NCBI GenBank assembly: GCA_017539385.1
Contig: JAFYHC010000100.1
Span: 1 to 35,084 of the forward strand
DNA: 35,084 bases
Reading direction: 5' to 3'
Origin: Solobacterium sp.
GTDB taxonomy: Bacteria > Bacillota_I > Bacilli_A > Erysipelotrichales > Erysipelotrichaceae
Below the pieces are notes generated by a model that saw nothing but the letters and a program-made list of their open reading frames with translations, was not told where the DNA came from and did no database searches. This document shows positions 14,863-23,077 of the stretch, piece by piece. Numbering within the stretch: the stretch's first letter is position 1; every line of letters starts with the position of its first letter. A program made the translations under genes and the position numbers.

Positions 14863-16212
14863 ATGAGTACGTATGTGCAGGAGTATGCAAGAAAGCTGCG
14901 CACACCGGAAGAAGCTGTAAAGATCATAAAGAGCGGAGACTGGGTGGATTACAGCACCAATGTCTGTTTTCCGGTGCTGCTGGATGCGGCGCTGGCAAAG
15001 CGAAGAGATGAACTGGTCGATGTAAAAATACGTGGGAACCTGTCGTTTGGACCGGTCATGACGGCGGAGTGCGATCCATCGCGCAGGCATTTCTATTACA
15101 ACAGCTGGCATTGCTCAGCGTATGAAAGAAAGCTGTGCGACCGGGGATTGTGCAATTACATTCCCATGATTTTCCGAAATGTAGTACCGTATTACCGGCA
15201 TTTCCTGACTGTGAATGTGGCAATGATGTGTGTGACGCCGATGGATAAGCACGGGTATTTTAATCTGTCCTGTGCATCCGGTATTGCAAAGGGAATTCTG
15301 GATAAGGCAGATGTCGTGATTCTGGAAGTGAATGAGAGACTGCCGAAGATCTATGGCGGATTTGATGAGAGTATTCATATTTCGGAAGTTGACTATGTTG
15401 TGGAAGGGGAACACGGTCCATTGCCGGAGTTCCCGATTCCAAAGGCTTCGCAGCAGGATATCCGAATTGCCGAGAATATCCTGCCGTATATTGTGGATGG
15501 GGCAACGATCCAGCTGGGAATCGGCAGTCTGCCCAATGTGGTGGGAAAGATGCTGGCAAAGTCAGGTCTGAAGGATCTCGGCATGCATACGGAATTGTGC
15601 GGAGATGCCTACTATGAGCTGTTCAAAGCGGGAAAACTGACCAACCGGCGCAAGACATACCAGCCTGGCAAGGGTGTGACCGGAATGGTTTTCGGATCAC
15701 AGACTCTGTATGACTGGGTGGATCAGAATCCCGGTGTGATCGTGGAACCGCTGGAATTTGTCAATGCGGCGGAAGTGATCGCACTGCAGGAGAACATGGT
15801 AGCGATCAATAACTGTATTGCAGTGGACCTGTATGGACAGACCGGTGCGGAGAGTGCCGGGTTCCGTCATATCAGCGGGACCGGCGGACAGCTGGATTAT
15901 CTGACCGGGGCGGCCATGAGCAAGGGCGGCAAGGCTTTCGCGTGTATGACGTCGACGTATACAGATAAAGAAGGAAAGGTACATTCACGGATCGTACCGC
16001 ATTTTGACGGGGATATCGTAACGATTCCGCGCAGTCAGGATCATTTCATCGTGACGGAGTACGGAGCGGTGAATCTGGCAGGACGCACGACATGGGAAAG
16101 AGCGGAGATGCTGATATCGATCGCACATCCGGATTTTCGTGAGGAACTGATCAAAGCGGCAGAAAAGCAGAAAATATGGCGGGATCCTTCAATTTACGGA
16201 CATGTGGAATGA
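14863..16212 (+). CDS. acyl-CoA:acetate CoA-transferase (butyryl-CoA or 4-hydroxybutyrate type)
   Basis: A 449-residue cytoplasmic CoA-transferase of the acetyl-CoA hydrolase/transferase family. These enzymes form a Glu-CoA thioester; MHTEL with Glu244 fits that catalytic position. The oxyanion/CoA segments are [11 protein letters not shown] (217-227) and [19 protein letters not shown] (338-356), which resembles gut butyryl-CoA:acetate CoA-transferases as I recall them. It would move CoA from butyryl-, 4-hydroxybutyryl- or another acyl-CoA to acetate, conserving energy at the end of a fermentation. Which acyl group is used cannot be settled by eye, and no butyrate-pathway genes are beside it. 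AGGAGG precedes the ATG with good spacing. The HD-phosphatase fusion follows after 12 bp, so they share a transcript. Confidence 0.87.
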   Translation: MSTYVQEYARKLRTPEEAVKIIKSGDWVDYSTNVCFPVLLDAALAKRRDELVDVKIRGNLSFGPVMTAECDPSRRHFYYNSWHCSAYERKLCDRGLCNYIPMIFRNVVPYYRHFLTVNVAMMCVTPMDKHGYFNLSCASGIAKGILDKADVVILEVNERLPKIYGGFDESIHISEVDYVVEGEHGPLPEFPIPKASQQDIRIAENILPYIVDGATIQLGIGSLPNVVGKMLAKSGLKDLGMHTELCGDAYYELFKAGKLTNRRKTYQPGKGVTGMVFGSQTLYDWVDQNPGVIVEPLEFVNAAEVIALQENMVAINNCIAVDLYGQTGAESAGFRHISGTGGQLDYLTGAAMSKGGKAFACMTSTYTDKEGKVHSRIVPHFDGDIVTIPRSQDHFIVTEYGAVNLAGRTTWERAEMLISIAHPDFREELIKAAEKQKIWRDPSIYGHVE

Positions 16213-16224
16213 GGCAGTGGAGAT

Positions 16225-17709
16225 ATGATAACGAAGAAACGATTTGAAGAGATTATATGTTCAGAGGAGTCATTGACAGACAGAATCGACAGTGTATGGG
16301 ATGAATTGTGTACGCTGTCGGAAGATGTTGCAGTCATGAAGGACTATGACCAGCATAATCCGTATCATTGCTATGATCTGCGGATACATACAACAGTGAC
16401 GGTGGATCAGGTACGGAAAGAAGGTCTGACGGATGAGGAATACCGGCTGATCAAGATCGCAGCGTTTTTCCATGATATTGGAAAGCCTTCGACGATGACG
16501 GAAGTGCGGGATGAAGAGGGGAATGTGCTGAAGCGCAGTTTTGGCGGACATCCCCAGGTGTCTCGGGCATTGAGTGATCCGATTCTGCGGAAACTGGGAT
16601 ATACGCGGGAGATGGAACTGCTGCGGTTCTATATTGGATGCCATGACATGTTCATGCATTTCATGAAGCCGGAGAAGGTACCGCCGGAGTCACGTCTGGC
16701 GATCAATGCAGCGAATGTAGCACGGCAGGTGAGACGGTGGACAGCAAGGCATAAACCGACGGCGATTGGATGGCATGATTTCTATGTGCTGACATGGCTG
16801 TGTGAAGCGGATGGAATGGCGCATGCGGAATATGTGGTGACGGCAAAGGGAACGGACAGCCGTGCGGAAATCGTGGACCGGGTGCGTATGATTCGCGGAA
16901 TACTGAAGACATTGATGGAAAACGATCATTCGATTGAATCGATCCGTCATGAGATGAACTTCCGTGAACTTGGCGGTTATCCGGTCGCTGACAGCAAGGT
17001 GATCCAGGGAATCTTTTTCCGCTCCGGTGCACTGGGCGATCTGACGAAAGAGGAACTGGAAATCGTGCATCAGCAGGGAATTCGTACGATCATCGATCTG
17101 CGCAGTGAGTATGAGCGGGAGATGAATCCGGATCCGGTGCTGGAAGATGCGCAATACTATCCGATTTCCGCATTTGTGGATGAGAACGGGCAGGAATTGA
17201 ACTTCTCACCGGAAGCGATTCGAAAGGCTACAGGAATCGATGTTTCAAGACCGGGTGAATCGAGCATGGGTGCGTTTTTGAAGTATATGTACCAGTCGCT
17301 GGTATTTGGATCGAAGGCGTACCATGAGATGTTTGATGCGATGCTGGAAGAAAGAGTGCCGATGCTGATTCACTGTACGGCCGGGAAGGATCGCACGGGT
17401 GTTGGTTCGATGCTGATCCTGATGGCGCTTGGTGCGGATGAACGCGTGCTGCGCAAGGATTATATGATCACCAATACATACCGGTGGGATGCGGTGCAGA
17501 GGTTCCTGGATGCCCGGAAAGATGAAATAGGGGATAATGAGGAACTGCGCAATGCAATGATTGCGTATGAGGGGGTACGCGAAGAAGCTGTGGATATTGT
17601 GCTGCAGACAATATTGAGCCGGTATGAGAGTATTGAGGCCTATCTGGAAGGTGAGTTCGGGCTGGATGATCTGGCACTGCAGCAGCTGCAGGAAATGTAT
17701 TTGGCATAA
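16225..17709 (+). CDS. HD-domain / tyrosine-phosphatase fusion protein
   Basis: A 494-residue two-domain hydrolase. Residues ~35-235 form an HD domain: the pattern QHNPYHCYDLRIHT (43-56), FFHDIG (81-86, His83-Asp84) and CEADG (193-197, Asp196) gives the H...HD...D metal site of phosphohydrolases. Residues ~243-494 form a Y_phosphatase3-type tyrosine or phosphoinositide phosphatase: NFRELGGYPVADSKVI with GIFFRSGAL (245-270) is its N-terminal signature, and HCTAGKDRTG (383-392) is the P-loop with catalytic Cys384 and Arg390. Both active sites look intact. The substrates are unknown: a nucleotide or cyclic nucleotide for HD and a phosphoprotein or phospholipid for the other are family expectations. 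No signal peptide. It is co-transcribed with the CoA-transferase. Confidence 0.85.
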   Translation: MITKKRFEEIICSEESLTDRIDSVWDELCTLSEDVAVMKDYDQHNPYHCYDLRIHTTVTVDQVRKEGLTDEEYRLIKIAAFFHDIGKPSTMTEVRDEEGNVLKRSFGGHPQVSRALSDPILRKLGYTREMELLRFYIGCHDMFMHFMKPEKVPPESRLAINAANVARQVRRWTARHKPTAIGWHDFYVLTWLCEADGMAHAEYVVTAKGTDSRAEIVDRVRMIRGILKTLMENDHSIESIRHEMNFRELGGYPVADSKVIQGIFFRSGALGDLTKEELEIVHQQGIRTIIDLRSEYEREMNPDPVLEDAQYYPISAFVDENGQELNFSPEAIRKATGIDVSRPGESSMGAFLKYMYQSLVFGSKAYHEMFDAMLEERVPMLIHCTAGKDRTGVGSMLILMALGADERVLRKDYMITNTYRWDAVQRFLDARKDEIGDNEELRNAMIAYEGVREEAVDIVLQTILSRYESIEAYLEGEFGLDDLALQQLQEMYLA

Positions 17710-17717
17710 AGTAAACA

Positions 17718-17726
17718 TGGTATAAT
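17718..17726 (+). promoter_or_regulatory. extended -10 promoter directly before an ATG
   Basis: TGG-TATAAT ends six bases before the ATG at 17733. The transcript would start at or next to the ATG. Confidence 0.6.
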
Positions 17727-17732
17727 CGTGCT

Positions 17733-17969
17733 ATGGCAGAGAAAGAAAAGAATAAAGAAACAAAAGAAAACAGTGAATCCCGGGGAATTGCGATAACGAT
17801 GAAGCAGCTGATCACGCTGTCGTTTGTGCTGGCGGCGGTATTTGCAGGCATTGCGGTGTTTGCGTGGCTGCGGATCAGTCCGGCGGTCGGTTTTAATGCG
17901 GCGGCAATCGCAGCGATTGCTTGCTTTGTTGGAATCCGGGCAGTGCTGTATGAGAAGAGATCCGGATGA
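17733..17969 (+). CDS. small two-helix membrane protein, unknown
   Basis: A 78-residue protein with a very charged, Lys/Glu-rich N-terminus (1-17) and two predicted membrane helices (about 24-45 and 50-70), ending in a short basic tail. No Shine-Dalgarno sequence precedes the ATG; instead an extended -10 box ends six bases upstream, so it is probably translated from a leaderless mRNA, or else by readthrough from the phosphatase gene 23 bp upstream. I recognise no family. Its stop codon lies in the loop of a terminator hairpin, and an anchored protein of unknown function follows. Confidence 0.65.
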   Translation: MAEKEKNKETKENSESRGIAITMKQLITLSFVLAAVFAGIAVFAWLRISPAVGFNAAAIAAIACFVGIRAVLYEKRSG

Positions 17970-17981
17970 CCGGGTCTTTTT
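17958..17981 (+). terminator. intrinsic terminator overlapping the stop codon
   Basis: AGATCCGG (17958-17965), loop ATGA that includes part of the TGA stop, CCGGGTCT (17970-17977), then T residues. Confidence 0.75.
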
Positions 17982-17998
17982 CGTAAGAGGAGACAAAT

Positions 17999-18616
17999 AT
18001 GACGTTGAAGGAACAATCGGGCCGGCAGGTGCGTGTGCTGGTGGTCTGGGTCATCATGCTGGCGGCAGTGATTGGCAGTATTGCGGCGGCGCTGGGGCTG
18101 CAGTCCGGGATGAAGAATACGGAACGCGGATATTACACGGCTTCGGTGAAGGAAGCGTTCGTTTCGCAGGACGAAGAGATTCGTGCGGAAGGAATCTATG
18201 CTGATCTGGAGGAAATCCCGGAAGAATTGCTGAAACAGGTCCACACGGATACGGAACAGGCAATTGCAAAAGAGTATTATGTGCTGACAAACTGGTCGAT
18301 GGCACAGGAATGGAAAAATAAAGCGGTCTATTTCCTTATATCACCGGATGGAAAAGAGAATCGGCTGTACGATGTGTATGAAGCAATATTTACAAACGGT
18401 GAAAAGCAGCAGACCGTGTATGCGGCATATGTTTATAAAAATGTAGGCAGAGAGAATCTGAAGCCGTATAACATGGGAAGGATGGTATTCCTGGATGGCA
18501 ATCGTCAGGAGGTCATTACGGGAATGCTGTCAGTGGATGTGCTGTATGCATCAGAGTTGGACCGGATGATGGAAAAGGGATGGAGTTTTACTGCATCCGT
18601 AAGCGGAAATTATTAA
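17999..18616 (+). CDS. membrane-anchored protein of unknown function
   Basis: A 205-residue protein with one N-terminal membrane helix (about 11-35) and a soluble, acidic, presumably extracytoplasmic domain. The soluble part mixes helices (65-85) with beta-rich segments (100-190) and has no Cys and no motif I recognise. AGAGGAG before the ATG fixes the start. It sits after the terminator of the small membrane gene with only 29 bp between coding regions, so it depends on readthrough or a promoter I cannot see. A terminator follows. Confidence 0.7.
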   Translation: MTLKEQSGRQVRVLVVWVIMLAAVIGSIAAALGLQSGMKNTERGYYTASVKEAFVSQDEEIRAEGIYADLEEIPEELLKQVHTDTEQAIAKEYYVLTNWSMAQEWKNKAVYFLISPDGKENRLYDVYEAIFTNGEKQQTVYAAYVYKNVGRENLKPYNMGRMVFLDGNRQEVITGMLSVDVLYASELDRMMEKGWSFTASVSGNY

Positions 18617-18620
18617 GAGG

Positions 18621-18652
18621 AATGCGCTGTTGAGAATAAATGGCGCATTTTT
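18621..18652 (+). terminator. intrinsic terminator after the anchored-protein gene
   Basis: AATGCGC (18621-18627) pairs with GCGCATT (18643-18649), followed by a short T run. Confidence 0.75.
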
Positions 18653-18668
18653 AGTATAATTTTATCAT

Positions 18669-18693
18669 CACTATATTGCAATGCATAATAGTG
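18669..18693. promoter_or_regulatory. 25-bp palindrome, candidate PadR operator
   Basis: CACTAT-N2-TGCA, central base, TGCA-N2-ATAGTG: ten of twelve positions per arm are symmetric. It covers the -35 zone (TTGCAA at 18676-18681) of the promoter whose -10 is probably GATACT (18697-18702). Control by the PadR protein encoded next is inferred. Confidence 0.65.
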
Positions 18694-18727
18694 TGTGATA
18701 CTCTCTATTACGAAGGAAGGAAATATT

Positions 18728-19030
18728 ATGGAAGCGCAATATAAGAAGGGTGTATTGGAATTGTGCGTCCTGTCTCAGCTTCTGGAGAAAGATGAATACG
18801 GATATGAGCTGTCTGAGAAGATCTCGTCTGCCATATCTGTAACGGCAGGAACATTATATCTGGTCCTGAAAAGGCTGAAAGATAACGGCTATCTGACGAC
18901 GTATCTTGTGGAAAGCAGCGGGGGACCGGCAAGGAAGTATTACCATATTACAGAAGAAGGAAGAAAGTATCACAAAGACCAGAAAACAGAGTGGGAGAAT
19001 TTTTTGAGGAAGGTTGAAAAACTGATATGA
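18728..19030 (+). CDS. PadR-family transcription regulator
   Basis: A 100-residue winged-helix repressor. MEAQYKKGVLELCVLSQL is the family N-terminus, VTAGTLYLVLKRLKDNGYL is the recognition helix and start of the wing, and GGPARKYYHITEEGRKY is the wing signature. It is a short PadR lacking the long C-terminal dimerisation helices. An upstream in-frame ATG at 18695 lies inside the promoter and is rejected; GAAGGAAGG just before 18728 is the ribosome binding site. Its stop overlaps the start of the HAAS/DUF4097 gene (ATGA), a standard pairing in Bacillota. The strong palindrome at 18669-18693 suggests autoregulation. Confidence 0.93.
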   Translation: MEAQYKKGVLELCVLSQLLEKDEYGYELSEKISSAISVTAGTLYLVLKRLKDNGYLTTYLVESSGGPARKYYHITEEGRKYHKDQKTEWENFLRKVEKLI

Positions 19031-20106
19031 GAAAAGAAGAGTATTTTGCATTGCTGGAAGAAAAACTGGCCGGGTATGATATACAGATGCAGCAGGAGAT
19101 TCTGGAGGAATTCCGCGCGCATCTGGCAGAGGCAGTACAGAATGGAAGAAGAGAAGAAGAAGTACTGGAAGAACTGGGATCTCCGGATGAATTGTATGAG
19201 AATATCCGGTCGATCTATGGGGATCCGAAACCGCAGAGTACAGAAGGATTTCCTTTTGACATGGATCAGTTCTCTTCCGCGCTGAAGGGGGCGTTTAATA
19301 CGATTGGGGAGATCGTATCGATTACCGTGGACAGTGCGGTGCAGAGTTTCAAGGAACAGGAAAATGAAACACAGCTGCGCCAGAAGAGCAGTGTCGTGGA
19401 ATGTGAGGGATGCGATACGCTGCGGATCCGCTCGTGGAACTGTGATCTGGATGTATATATCAGCCATGGGGAGACGCTGGAGTATACATTCCGTCCGGTA
19501 AACAGCCTGTTTACGAAAAAGGAAGCGGATCTGCATGTAGAAGTGAATGACAGAAAAGTGGACTTTGTCGGAGAACTGGGCAGGGGCAAACTGATCGTAA
19601 AGGTTCCGGACCAGTTCAGGACACTGCAGATGGATCTGACATCCGGAGATACGGAGATGATTGATGTGAAGCTGGATGAGATGGATATGCGGACGACATC
19701 CGGTGATCTGACATTGCGCAATAGTGAGATTGGGACATTGCGCGTCAGTGTGACAAGCGGTGATATTTCCTGCCGGGGATGCAGAGGGGATGTGTATCTG
19801 AAGGCAACTTCCGGAGATATCAGCATGTTTTCCCATGAAGGGGAGACAATTATGGTGAGCACAACATCCGGTGATATCGATGTACAGGCGAAGGCAGAGC
19901 AGATCAGTCTGTCGGCGGCGAGCGGTGATATCCAGTGTGACCGGGCAGATGGAGAGTATGCGGTAGATATTCTGACACGCTCCGGTGATGTGGTGAATTA
20001 CACCGGTGAAAAGATGGTGCGTGTGAACAAAGGAAGTTATTTCATCAATGGCGGCACGAAGCATATCCGCCTGCAGACAGCTTCCGGAGATGTAACGATC
20101 GTCTGA
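19027..20106 (+). CDS. HAAS (DUF1700) - DUF4097 beta-helix protein
   Basis: A 359-residue protein. The N-terminal ~65 residues match the HAAS/DUF1700 domain: MRKEEYFALLEEKLAGY, then QEILEEFRAHL and VLEELGSPDELYENI, helices that usually associate with PadR regulators. After a linker, residues ~130-359 form a DUF4097-type repeat domain with eight SGD turns (for example TTSGDL, VTSGDI, ATSGDI, TRSGDV), one about every 18-20 residues, consistent with a right-handed beta-helix. No membrane segment or signal peptide is evident, although such proteins often sit at the membrane. It is translationally coupled to padR by an ATGA overlap and probably serves in sensing envelope stress together with it; this role is inferred from context. 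Confidence 0.87.
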   Translation: MRKEEYFALLEEKLAGYDIQMQQEILEEFRAHLAEAVQNGRREEEVLEELGSPDELYENIRSIYGDPKPQSTEGFPFDMDQFSSALKGAFNTIGEIVSITVDSAVQSFKEQENETQLRQKSSVVECEGCDTLRIRSWNCDLDVYISHGETLEYTFRPVNSLFTKKEADLHVEVNDRKVDFVGELGRGKLIVKVPDQFRTLQMDLTSGDTEMIDVKLDEMDMRTTSGDLTLRNSEIGTLRVSVTSGDISCRGCRGDVYLKATSGDISMFSHEGETIMVSTTSGDIDVQAKAEQISLSAASGDIQCDRADGEYAVDILTRSGDVVNYTGEKMVRVNKGSYFINGGTKHIRLQTASGDVTIV

Positions 20107-20114
20107 GGAAAATG

Positions 20115-20155
20115 AACCAGCCCCTGCACAAAACTGTATGCAGGGGTTGTGTTTT
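20115..20155 (+). terminator. intrinsic terminator of the padR unit
   Basis: CAGCCCCTGCA (20118-20128) pairs with TGCAGGGGTTG (20139-20149), then TGTTTTC. The stem is strong and the T-tract moderate. Confidence 0.75.
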
Positions 20156-20163
20156 CTGAGAAG

Positions 20164-20210
20164 TGTTCCGGTGTTATTCGAACATGCATGTAAGGTATAA
20201 TACGTTCGAA
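20164..20210 (+). promoter_or_regulatory. promoter of the ABC transporter operon with TTCGAACA repeats
   Basis: TATAAT at 20196-20201 is the -10. TTCGAACA occurs at 20177 and again at 20205, 28 bp apart on either side of the -10. The inverted repeat TGTTC-N11-GAACA spans 20164-20184. These look like binding sites for a dimeric regulator that is not encoded next to them. Confidence 0.5.
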
Positions 20211-20226
20211 CAGAGGGGATACGCTT

Positions 20227-20994
20227 ATGGATGAGATTATTCTGAAAACCAAAAATGTCAGGAAGGTTTACAATGCGGACACACTGCATGCAGTGACGGC
20301 GCTGCATGATGTCAATGTTGAAGTGAAAAAAGGAGAGTTTCTCGGTGTTATGGGACCCTCTGGATCGGGAAAGTCTACATTTATCAACATGATTTCAACA
20401 ATGGACGTGCCGACGGATGGAAAAGTCTGGATCAATGGCAAGAATGTGCTGGCGATGACGGCGAATGAGATCGGACATTTCCGGTATGAGAATCTTGGCT
20501 TCATCTTCCAGGAATTCAACCTGCTGGATACACATACGATCTTTGAGAATATTGCGCTTCCTCTGACACTGGCAAAGGAAGATCCCCGGGAAATAGAAAA
20601 GCGTGTAACGAGTGTGGCAGAACAGCTGGGAATTGCGAATCTGCTGGATAAGATTCCGCCGGAGTGCTCGGGCGGTCAGCGGCAAAGAGCGGCGATTGCC
20701 CGCGCATTGATTAACCGGCCGGGTCTGGTCGTGGCAGATGAGCCGACAGGGAATCTGGATTCAGAGAATTCAGAGGAACTGATGGAATTGTTTGAGGAAA
20801 TGAACCGGAATGGTACAACGATCGTCATGGTTACGCATGATTCCTATGTTGCTTCGTTTACTTCACGATTGATCTTTATTAAAGACGGGACGCTGTATAA
20901 AGAGATTGAACGGGGCGATATGGATCAGGATAGTTACTTTGCAAAGATCGTTGAAGTTAGTGCTGCGAATCGAAGAAAGCGGGTATCCGCATGA
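20227..20994 (+). CDS. ABC transporter ATP-binding protein (MacB/BceA type)
   Basis: A 255-residue ATPase. Walker A is GPSGSGKST (43-51), the Q-loop follows in FIFQEFNLL (92-100), the signature is CSGGQ (147-151, with Cys in place of Leu), Walker B is LVVADEPT (167-174) and the switch His is 204. The sequence type is that of LolD/MacB/BceA ATPases, which drive FtsX-like permeases in peptide or antibiotic defence or lipoprotein handling. GAGGGG precedes the start. It overlaps the permease gene by four bases (ATGA), so they are translated together. Confidence 0.93.
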   Translation: MDEIILKTKNVRKVYNADTLHAVTALHDVNVEVKKGEFLGVMGPSGSGKSTFINMISTMDVPTDGKVWINGKNVLAMTANEIGHFRYENLGFIFQEFNLLDTHTIFENIALPLTLAKEDPREIEKRVTSVAEQLGIANLLDKIPPECSGGQRQRAAIARALINRPGLVVADEPTGNLDSENSEELMELFEEMNRNGTTIVMVTHDSYVASFTSRLIFIKDGTLYKEIERGDMDQDSYFAKIVEVSAANRRKRVSA

Positions 20995-22283
20995 GAAAAG
21001 AAGCGTTTCGTTCTCTGCGGAACAGCCCGGCAAATGCATTGTTTTTTGCATTGACCTTTTATCTGACAACGGCGCTGCTGTTTGCATACTTTCATATGGC
21101 AGCGACTGTAATGGGGGATCAGCCGGAAGTGTTTATCAATTCAAACCATCTGGCAGATATTTTTCAGCAGCTGGAAAAAGGGAATGCCGGGAATCTGATG
21201 ATGGTATTTATTGTGATCATGTGCGCGGTCGATCTGATATTTGCGAATGATTTCTTCGTGAAGAATAAGGCAAAAGAAATTGGAATCCGGCTGATGTGCG
21301 GAGCAACATATACGCAGCTGGCCTTTTATCTGCTGATCCAGACGATGATTCTGATGGCCGCAGCGATACCGTTAGGAATTCTGAGCGGCTACGGCTTGCT
21401 GTTGTGGATGCAGAATGCTCTGCAGACCGCAATTCCGCTGGATGGATATGCATGGATGGAATTCATTGCAGTGATGACAATGATCGTTTTCTGGACGACA
21501 GCATTGAATTGCAGTTTTGCATATAAAAGCGGTGCGGTGCTGCTGGCGGGCGGCAATATGAATGCTCTGATGAAAAAAGAGAATCCCTATGGTCTGAAAA
21601 AATCGAAAACTGCAGAGTATATACTCAATATTGTCGGCATATTGGCAGCTTTATTCCCGTTGGTGCAGTTTGCATATGGCGGTATTGGGATGATCGTCGG
21701 CATGGTAATTGGATGTATCGGGCTAAATCGGGTGCTGGAGAATATTGTGGTGCCGGCGCTGACGAAACATACCCGCAGATCCTCTACGAAAAAGACAGAG
21801 AATGTATTGAGAAATGGATTCCTGCGCAGGGATATTCTGTTTTCGCGTCTGCCGGTATTTCTTTATCTGACAGATATTCTGGTACTGCTGGCAATGATGA
21901 CACGGAACAATACTCCTCTGGAAGCTTCACTCGTAAAGATATCGTATGGAGCAGTCTGTATTCTGCAGGCATTGACGATTCTGTTCCGGCTTGCGACAGA
22001 TTTGTCCACGAGAACAAAGGAATACCGTATTATGGATCAAATTGGAGCCGATGCGGAAATGCGGGAAAGAATACCTGTGCTGGAAATCGTATGGTATGGG
22101 CTTTTCCTTCTTGCAATAACACTGTTTTACATTGGTACTGCACTGTATTTTGTGGTTGGCAATGGAAGTCTGCCGGCGGGGAGTGCCGTGTTTGCGGTGC
22201 TGTTTGCAGTAGTTCCGTTATTGATCTGTCTTGGAATACTGCTGGTGTATTACCGCAGGAATGTTTTAGGTGAATCATTATGA
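20991..22283 (+). CDS. FtsX-like ABC permease, short form
   Basis: A 430-residue membrane protein with about eight predicted helices in two sets (about 15-40, 65-85, 100-185; then 210-250, 285-340, 355-420). The first set includes NKAKEIGIRLMCGATYTQL (89-107), the FtsX-type coupling segment that contacts the ATPase. It lacks the large (~200-residue) extracellular domain of BceB and is about two thirds its length, so it is an atypical member. It overlaps both the ATPase gene upstream and the HAD gene downstream by ATGA, forming a tight three-gene operon. The transported substrate is unknown; export of or resistance to a peptide is the usual role. Confidence 0.82.
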   Translation: MRKEAFRSLRNSPANALFFALTFYLTTALLFAYFHMAATVMGDQPEVFINSNHLADIFQQLEKGNAGNLMMVFIVIMCAVDLIFANDFFVKNKAKEIGIRLMCGATYTQLAFYLLIQTMILMAAAIPLGILSGYGLLLWMQNALQTAIPLDGYAWMEFIAVMTMIVFWTTALNCSFAYKSGAVLLAGGNMNALMKKENPYGLKKSKTAEYILNIVGILAALFPLVQFAYGGIGMIVGMVIGCIGLNRVLENIVVPALTKHTRRSSTKKTENVLRNGFLRRDILFSRLPVFLYLTDILVLLAMMTRNNTPLEASLVKISYGAVCILQALTILFRLATDLSTRTKEYRIMDQIGADAEMRERIPVLEIVWYGLFLLAITLFYIGTALYFVVGNGSLPAGSAVFAVLFAVVPLLICLGILLVYYRRNVLGESL

Positions 22284-23053
22284 AAATACTGGCGATGGAT
22301 TATGACGGAACGCTGAAAATTGACGGAGAAGTATCCGCCAAAGATCTTACGGCGATCGAACGATGGAAAAAGGCAGGAAACGTATTCGTGATCGATACAG
22401 GGAGATCACTGGAATCAATACAGATGGAAGCAAAGACATGGGGCTTTGTTCCGGATTATTGGATCACGAATAATGGCGGGATGGTCTTTGACCGGGAAGG
22501 TACTGTGCTTTCTGCATCAGTGATCGATTCTGTGATGAGCGTTGATATTATGTACATCGCGCATGCGGTTGGAAATGTCGTTTCTTATGTGGTCAATGAC
22601 GGCATATACCGGCACAGAGTGATCATTGATGAAAAAGAAGCAGATCAAAGATATCCGGAACTGGAACCGGATCTGACGGAGGAAGAGGTTATGCAGCTTC
22701 CCCGTCATGCACAGATCGTAATCTCCATGAACTCCATAGAAGAAGCTCGCCTTCTGGCGGAAAGAATCCGGAGTCATTTTCCGTATCTGGTGGAAGCATA
22801 TGCAAATAAGTATGTCGTGGATGTGGTGCCGTATGGGATTTCAAAAGCGGGAGGTCTGGATTATCTGCGAAACCGTCTTGGAGTTGATGTGAAAGATATC
22901 TATACTCTCGGAGATGCAGAGAATGACATTCCGTTAATGGAATATGGGATACATGGTGCATGTATCAGGAACTCCCCGGAAGAAGTCCGTTCCCATGCAA
23001 AGATCCTGTGTGACAGTGCAGCGGAACTGATTGACGGAATAATGGCAGAATAA
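22280..23053 (+). CDS. HAD-superfamily Cof-type phosphatase
   Basis: A 257-residue cytoplasmic phosphatase of the Cof/YbiV (subclass IIB) type. Motif I is MDYDGTL (6-12; Asp7 nucleophile, Asp9 acid/base), motif II is the Thr in VIDTGRS, motif III a Lys in GISKAGGLDYL, and motif IV is LGDAENDIPLM. The C2B cap lies between motifs II and III. Such enzymes dephosphorylate sugar phosphates or flavin precursors. It is translationally coupled to the ABC permease by ATGA, an unusual partner with no obvious functional link. Confidence 0.92.
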   Translation: MKILAMDYDGTLKIDGEVSAKDLTAIERWKKAGNVFVIDTGRSLESIQMEAKTWGFVPDYWITNNGGMVFDREGTVLSASVIDSVMSVDIMYIAHAVGNVVSYVVNDGIYRHRVIIDEKEADQRYPELEPDLTEEEVMQLPRHAQIVISMNSIEEARLLAERIRSHFPYLVEAYANKYVVDVVPYGISKAGGLDYLRNRLGVDVKDIYTLGDAENDIPLMEYGIHGACIRNSPEEVRSHAKILCDSAAELIDGIMAE

Positions 23054-23076
23054 AAAGCCGCCGGAGCGGCTTTGGA
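23051..23076. terminator. terminator shared by convergent genes
   Basis: AAAGCCGC (23054-23061), loop CGGA, GCGGCTTT (23066-23073). It has a good T run on the minus strand and three T on the plus strand, so it can serve both the HAD operon and the aldo/keto reductase gene. Confidence 0.85.
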
Positions 23077-23077
23077 A

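Noticed and set aside
19620-20100. Repeated SGD-coding units as a DNA tandem repeat
   Set aside because: The repeat is at protein level (beta-helix turns) and the DNA copies are well diverged, so it is not a nucleotide repeat array.
18970-20307. A 445-codon open frame on the minus strand
   Set aside because: It is the antisense of the HAAS/DUF4097 gene, with no motifs or ribosome binding site.
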